Origin: Candidatus Bipolaricaulota bacterium
GTDB lineage: Bacteria > Bipolaricaulota > Bipolaricaulia > Bipolaricaulales > Bipolaricaulaceae
NCBI GenBank assembly: GCA_014360945.1
Contig: JACIWM010000045.1
Span: 1-8,992 of the forward strand
Reading direction: 5' to 3'
DNA length: 8,992 nt
The position numbers and the translations under genes were made by a program. The notes beneath the pieces are model-generated. The model saw only the letters and a list, made by a program, of their open reading frames with translations. It was not told where the DNA came from and searched no databases. Shown piece by piece: positions 7,049 to 8,992 of this stretch (position 1 is its first letter; each line of letters starts with the position of its first letter).

Positions 7049-7681
7049 TTAATCAGCCCCTATTAGTTTCTTTATCTTTCTCACACCCGTAGCGGCGTCA
7101 TCTGCCCATTCATCCGCTCCAGTGTATTCTTTCACTTCTTCGTTAGTTCTTCCGCCCCCGACTATTACTTTCACCTTATCCCTTAATCCGGCTTCTCTTA
7201 TAGCGTCTATAGTATTTTTCATTGATTCTATCGCTTCTGTGAGCAAGCCACTTAAAGAAACAACCTCAGGCTTGTACTTTTTAATAGCTTCGATGAAAGC
7301 TTCGGGTGGTTGGTCTACTCCTATGTCAATAACTTCGAAACCTTCAGCTTCTAGCAAAGCTATGACTATGTTTTTACCTATGTCGTGGATGTCTCCTTCC
7401 ACAGTGCCGGCGACAACTTTGCCTTTCTTCTTGACCTTTTTCTCTTTGATTAGTGGTTTAAGGATCTCCATGATCTCATTGAATATCTCCCCAGTCAATA
7501 TAAGATCTGAGACAAAATACTCTCCATCCTCGAATTTTTTACCGATTTCATCCGCCGCTTTTCTCATATCTTCTAGGATTGTGAGGGGATCTTCCCCCTT
7601 TTCAACCCTCTCCTTTGTAAGTTCCAGGGCCCTTTCTTCGTCTAGTTCCACAAGAGCTTTTATAAAATCTTCGCTTGTCAT
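7049..7681 (-). CDS. Corrinoid (B12-binding) protein of the methyltransferase cassette (MtoC/MtvC-like)
   Basis: A 210-residue methyl carrier at full family length. Residues 1-85 form the helical cap typical of methionine-synthase-type B12 modules (FEDGEYFVSDLILTGEIFNEI at about 50-70). Residues 87-208 are the Rossmann-like cobalamin domain: EGDIHDIGKNI at 95-105 gives the DxHxxG signature with D97, cobalt-ligating H99 and G102; SLSGLLT at 142-148 and VGGGRTN at 174-180 line the nucleotide-tail pocket, and DEWADDAATGVRKI closes the fold. The cobalt cycles between Co(I) and methyl-Co(III), loaded by the URO-D protein and unloaded by the MtrH-like protein. It is the first gene of the operon, as suits a carrier needed in quantity. 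The start MTSEDFIKAL fits the family, and an in-frame TAA lies shortly upstream with no other start codon between. No Shine-Dalgarno site precedes it. Confidence 0.95.
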   Translation of the reverse strand: MTSEDFIKALVELDEERALELTKERVEKGEDPLTILEDMRKAADEIGKKFEDGEYFVSDLILTGEIFNEIMEILKPLIKEKKVKKKGKVVAGTVEGDIHDIGKNIVIALLEAEGFEVIDIGVDQPPEAFIEAIKKYKPEVVSLSGLLTEAIESMKNTIDAIREAGLRDKVKVIVGGGRTNEEVKEYTGADEWADDAATGVRKIKKLIGAD

Positions 7682-7705
7682 GTTAACTTTTTCTCTTTAT
7701 ATGCC

Positions 7706-7746
7706 TATATAAAACTTATGAAAATAAAGTATATTTGTATATAATT
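7706..7746 (-). promoter_or_regulatory. Promoter of the corrinoid methyltransferase operon
   Basis: The minus strand carries a strong archaeal TATA box, TTTTATATA (7714-7706), preceded by purine-containing AAG as a possible BRE. Its centre lies about 29 bases from the ATG, so transcription should start about 3 bases before the start codon, predicting a leaderless mRNA; the absent Shine-Dalgarno site agrees. A second AT-rich block, ATTATATACAAATATAC (7745-7729), contains GTATAT repeated at 8-base spacing on the plus strand and could be an alternative TATA box (leader about 30 bases) or a regulator site. The 161-bp gap 7682-7842 contains no gene that I can see. Confidence 0.55.
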
Positions 7747-7823
7747 CGCATAAACTTGAATACTGTGGACTGCCTAATACCCCAGCATTGAATGTCATAT
7801 TAAAGGATTTTCTTCATCTTCTC

Positions 7824-7835
7824 AAAAAATAAAAA
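7824..7835 (-). terminator. Oligo-T terminator after sod
   Basis: On the minus strand, TTTTTATTTTTT begins 7 bases after the sod stop, preceded by CCCCC. This is a good euryarchaeal T-tract terminator that would close the peroxiredoxin-sod transcript ahead of the methyltransferase promoter. Confidence 0.65.
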
Positions 7836-7842
7836 GGGGGAC

Positions 7843-8448
7843 TTAGAGGTTTTCTATCCTATTGTTTACTTCGTCCCAATTTATGATCTTCCAAAATGCT
7901 TCAACATAATCTGGGCGCAGGTTCTTATAGTCGAGGTAATAGGCGTGCTCCCACACATCCAATACGAGAAGAACTTTACATTGCGGTATTAGGTTGATGT
8001 TATGCTTCTCAACCTGGATTATGAACAGACGATCCGTTAAAGGACAATATGTTAGCATGGCCCAACCAGACCCCTCAGTGCTTATAGCAGTCTGTGAAAA
8101 CTCCTCCTTGAACCTTTCAAAACCTCCGAAGTCCCTTTCAATACAATCTTTGATTTTACCGTGGGGTTCTCCCCCATTCTCGTCTGCAGGACCCATATTC
8201 TCCCAGAAAAACCTGTGTAATAAGAACCCCCCTACGTGGAATGATAATTCCTTTGCAGCGGCTTTATAATCTATGCTTGTTTTGGATTCTCGGGCTTCAT
8301 CCAATTTTCTAAGTAGGTTGTTGGCACCATCTACATAGGCCTGGTGATGCTTCTGATGATGGATGGTTAACTGTTCCTCTGAAATATAGGGTTCAAGGGC
8401 ATCATACCCATAGGGCAGCTCTGGCAGTTCATAAAACTTCTTCTCCAT
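7843..8448 (-). CDS. sod: Superoxide dismutase (Fe/Mn family, archaeal type)
   Basis: A 201-residue cytoplasmic enzyme that converts superoxide to hydrogen peroxide and oxygen. The metal ligands are all present: H30 (in TIHHQKHHQAYV), H78 (GGFLLHRFFW), D164 and H168 (LDVWEHAYYLDY). The outer-sphere position that is Gln in many SODs is H149 (KHNINLIP), the archaeal pattern, and the site of the E. coli FeSOD Gln69 is Gly74, as in Mn enzymes. Methanogen SODs of this kind are known to use iron despite an Mn-like sequence, so iron is the likely metal; sequence alone does not settle it. The start is the ATG at 8448: GGAGGT sits 6 bases upstream and MEKKFYELPELPYGYDALEPYI matches the family N-terminus. 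An in-frame ATG at 8499 lies inside the preceding gene and adds 17 unrelated residues. The gene follows peroxiredoxin by 19 bp, so the peroxide it makes can be removed by the co-transcribed enzyme. Confidence 0.96.
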   Translation of the reverse strand: MEKKFYELPELPYGYDALEPYISEEQLTIHHQKHHQAYVDGANNLLRKLDEARESKTSIDYKAAAKELSFHVGGFLLHRFFWENMGPADENGGEPHGKIKDCIERDFGGFERFKEEFSQTAISTEGSGWAMLTYCPLTDRLFIIQVEKHNINLIPQCKVLLVLDVWEHAYYLDYKNLRPDYVEAFWKIINWDEVNNRIENL

Positions 8449-8454
8449 ACTAAA

Positions 8455-8460
8455 ACCTCC
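8455..8460 (-). promoter_or_regulatory. Ribosome binding site of sod (decides the start)
   Basis: GGAGGT on the minus strand, 6 bases before the ATG at 8448, is a perfect match to the archaeal anti-Shine-Dalgarno sequence. It lies in the gap between the peroxiredoxin stop and sod and rules in favour of the shorter sod start. Confidence 0.8.
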
Positions 8461-8467
8461 CTCAATT

Positions 8468-8992
8468 TTATGGTTTTTTGTAGCAAAGCCACCAGTCAAA
8501 ACAGTTCTCTTTATCTTTCCTTTCTTTGGCGGTTTTCACGTCTGTTGGTGGTGGTATGATAACACCCTCGCCAACTATCTCATTCTTGGGCCAGTTAGCT
8601 GGCAGGGCGACGCCTTCCTCGTCGATCGTCCGGAAACCTTTTATCATCCTTAGTATTTCATCCATGTTACGTCCAAGTTCCTGCGGATAATATAGTATGG
8701 CCCTTATTATACCATGCGGGTCCATGATGAAAACCGCCCTTACTGTGTTGGTTGGCCTTGCTGGATGTATGAGGCCGAGGGTATCAGCTACTTTTCCAGT
8801 ATCTGCGATTATGGGGAATTCGATTTCTACTTCCATGTTTTCTTTTATCCATTCGATCCATTTTAGGTGAGAGAATACTTGGTCTACGCTTAATCCTATC
8901 AGCTCACAGTCTAGTTCTCTGAATTTGGGGTACCTTTTCTGGAATGCTACAAATTCTGTTGTGCAGACTGGTGTGAAATCTGCTGGGTGGCT
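8468..8992 (-). CDS. Peroxiredoxin (Prx6-type, archaeal thioredoxin peroxidase), N-terminus outside window
   Basis: The frame stays open to the right edge of the window, giving 174 residues and the stop; roughly 35-40 N-terminal residues are missing. The ATG at 8836 is internal. The peroxidatic cysteine lies in SHPADFTPVCTTEF (C10 of the visible part, with the family T-x-x-C setting), followed by the thioredoxin-fold core LIGLSVDQVFSHLKWIEWI and FPIIADTGKVADTLGLI. PARPTNTVRAVFIMDPHGIIR is the conserved Prx6 dimer and active-site region. The long C-terminal extension ends CFDWWLCYKKP, a C-x5-C pair (visible residues 164 and 170) like the C-terminal cysteines of archaeal Prx such as that of Aeropyrum. 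The protein reduces hydrogen peroxide and organic peroxides with electrons from a thioredoxin-like donor. It is co-transcribed with sod, 19 bp downstream. The promoter lies outside the window. Confidence 0.95.
   Translation of the reverse strand, partial: SHPADFTPVCTTEFVAFQKRYPKFRELDCELIGLSVDQVFSHLKWIEWIKENMEVEIEFPIIADTGKVADTLGLIHPARPTNTVRAVFIMDPHGIIRAILYYPQELGRNMDEILRMIKGFRTIDEEGVALPANWPKNEIVGEGVIIPPPTDVKTAKERKDKENCFDWWLCYKKP

Noticed and set aside
7122..7712. Long open frame on the plus strand opposite the corrinoid protein gene (196 codons)
   Set aside because: It is antisense to a clear full-length gene, its translation is Ser/Leu/Ile-rich with no recognisable motif, and it has the composition expected of a reverse-frame shadow. 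Similar plus-strand frames opposite the other minus-strand genes were rejected for the same reason.
8449..8499. Longer sod start with 17 extra N-terminal residues
   Set aside because: It would overlap the peroxiredoxin gene, has no family similarity, and the perfect GGAGGT site lies inside it, 6 bases before the shorter ATG.
8834..8836. ATG at 8836 as the peroxiredoxin start
   Set aside because: The upstream frame encodes the peroxidatic-cysteine region up to the window edge; the ATG is internal.

Overview
The window looks like chromosome from a thermophilic, hydrogen-using methanogenic archaeon, most likely Methanobacteriales close to Methanothermobacter. The evidence is a homologue of MtrH (the methanogen tetrahydromethanopterin methyltransferase subunit H), an archaeal-type superoxide dismutase and peroxiredoxin, AT-rich archaeal TATA boxes, oligo-T terminators, an anti-16S-type GGAGGT ribosome site, and Lys/Glu-rich proteins. 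The genus is inferred from protein character and layout, not from a search.

Layout: (1) 1-1065, plus strand: the C-terminal half of glmS, cut by the left edge. (2) 1066-1186: a convergent intergenic region with a compact inverted-repeat element and oligo-T runs on both sides. (3) 1187-2927, minus strand: a two-gene operon of a phenylacetate-CoA ligase (paaK) followed by a tandem ACT-domain protein. (4) 3120-7681, minus strand: a tightly packed four-gene corrinoid methyltransferase cassette. In order of transcription it encodes a corrinoid protein, a URO-D-fold methyltransferase, a stand-alone MtrH paralogue and a ferredoxin/ASKHA reductive activator, with gaps of only 3-5 bp. (5) 7843-8992, minus strand: a peroxiredoxin (cut by the right edge) followed by superoxide dismutase, an oxygen-defence pair.

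The cassette is the main point of interest. Its gene content matches the O-demethylase systems of acetogenic bacteria (MtvABC-type plus activating enzyme) and the Mto system described for methoxyl-using archaea. The expected flow is: the URO-D protein moves a methyl group from a donor to cob(I)alamin on the corrinoid protein, the MtrH-like protein passes it to tetrahydromethanopterin, and the ferredoxin/ASKHA protein re-reduces corrinoid that has oxidised to Co(II). The URO-D protein has Glu where MtaA-type enzymes have the first Cys of their His-X-Cys zinc site, which points away from the standard methanol/methylamine enzymes. The methyl donor cannot be read from the sequence; methoxylated aromatics are the leading guess. 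The aryl-CoA ligase directly downstream on the same strand is suggestive but may be coincidental.

No mobile elements, CRISPR arrays, rRNA or convincing tRNA genes were seen. No gene-free stretch exceeds 300 bases.
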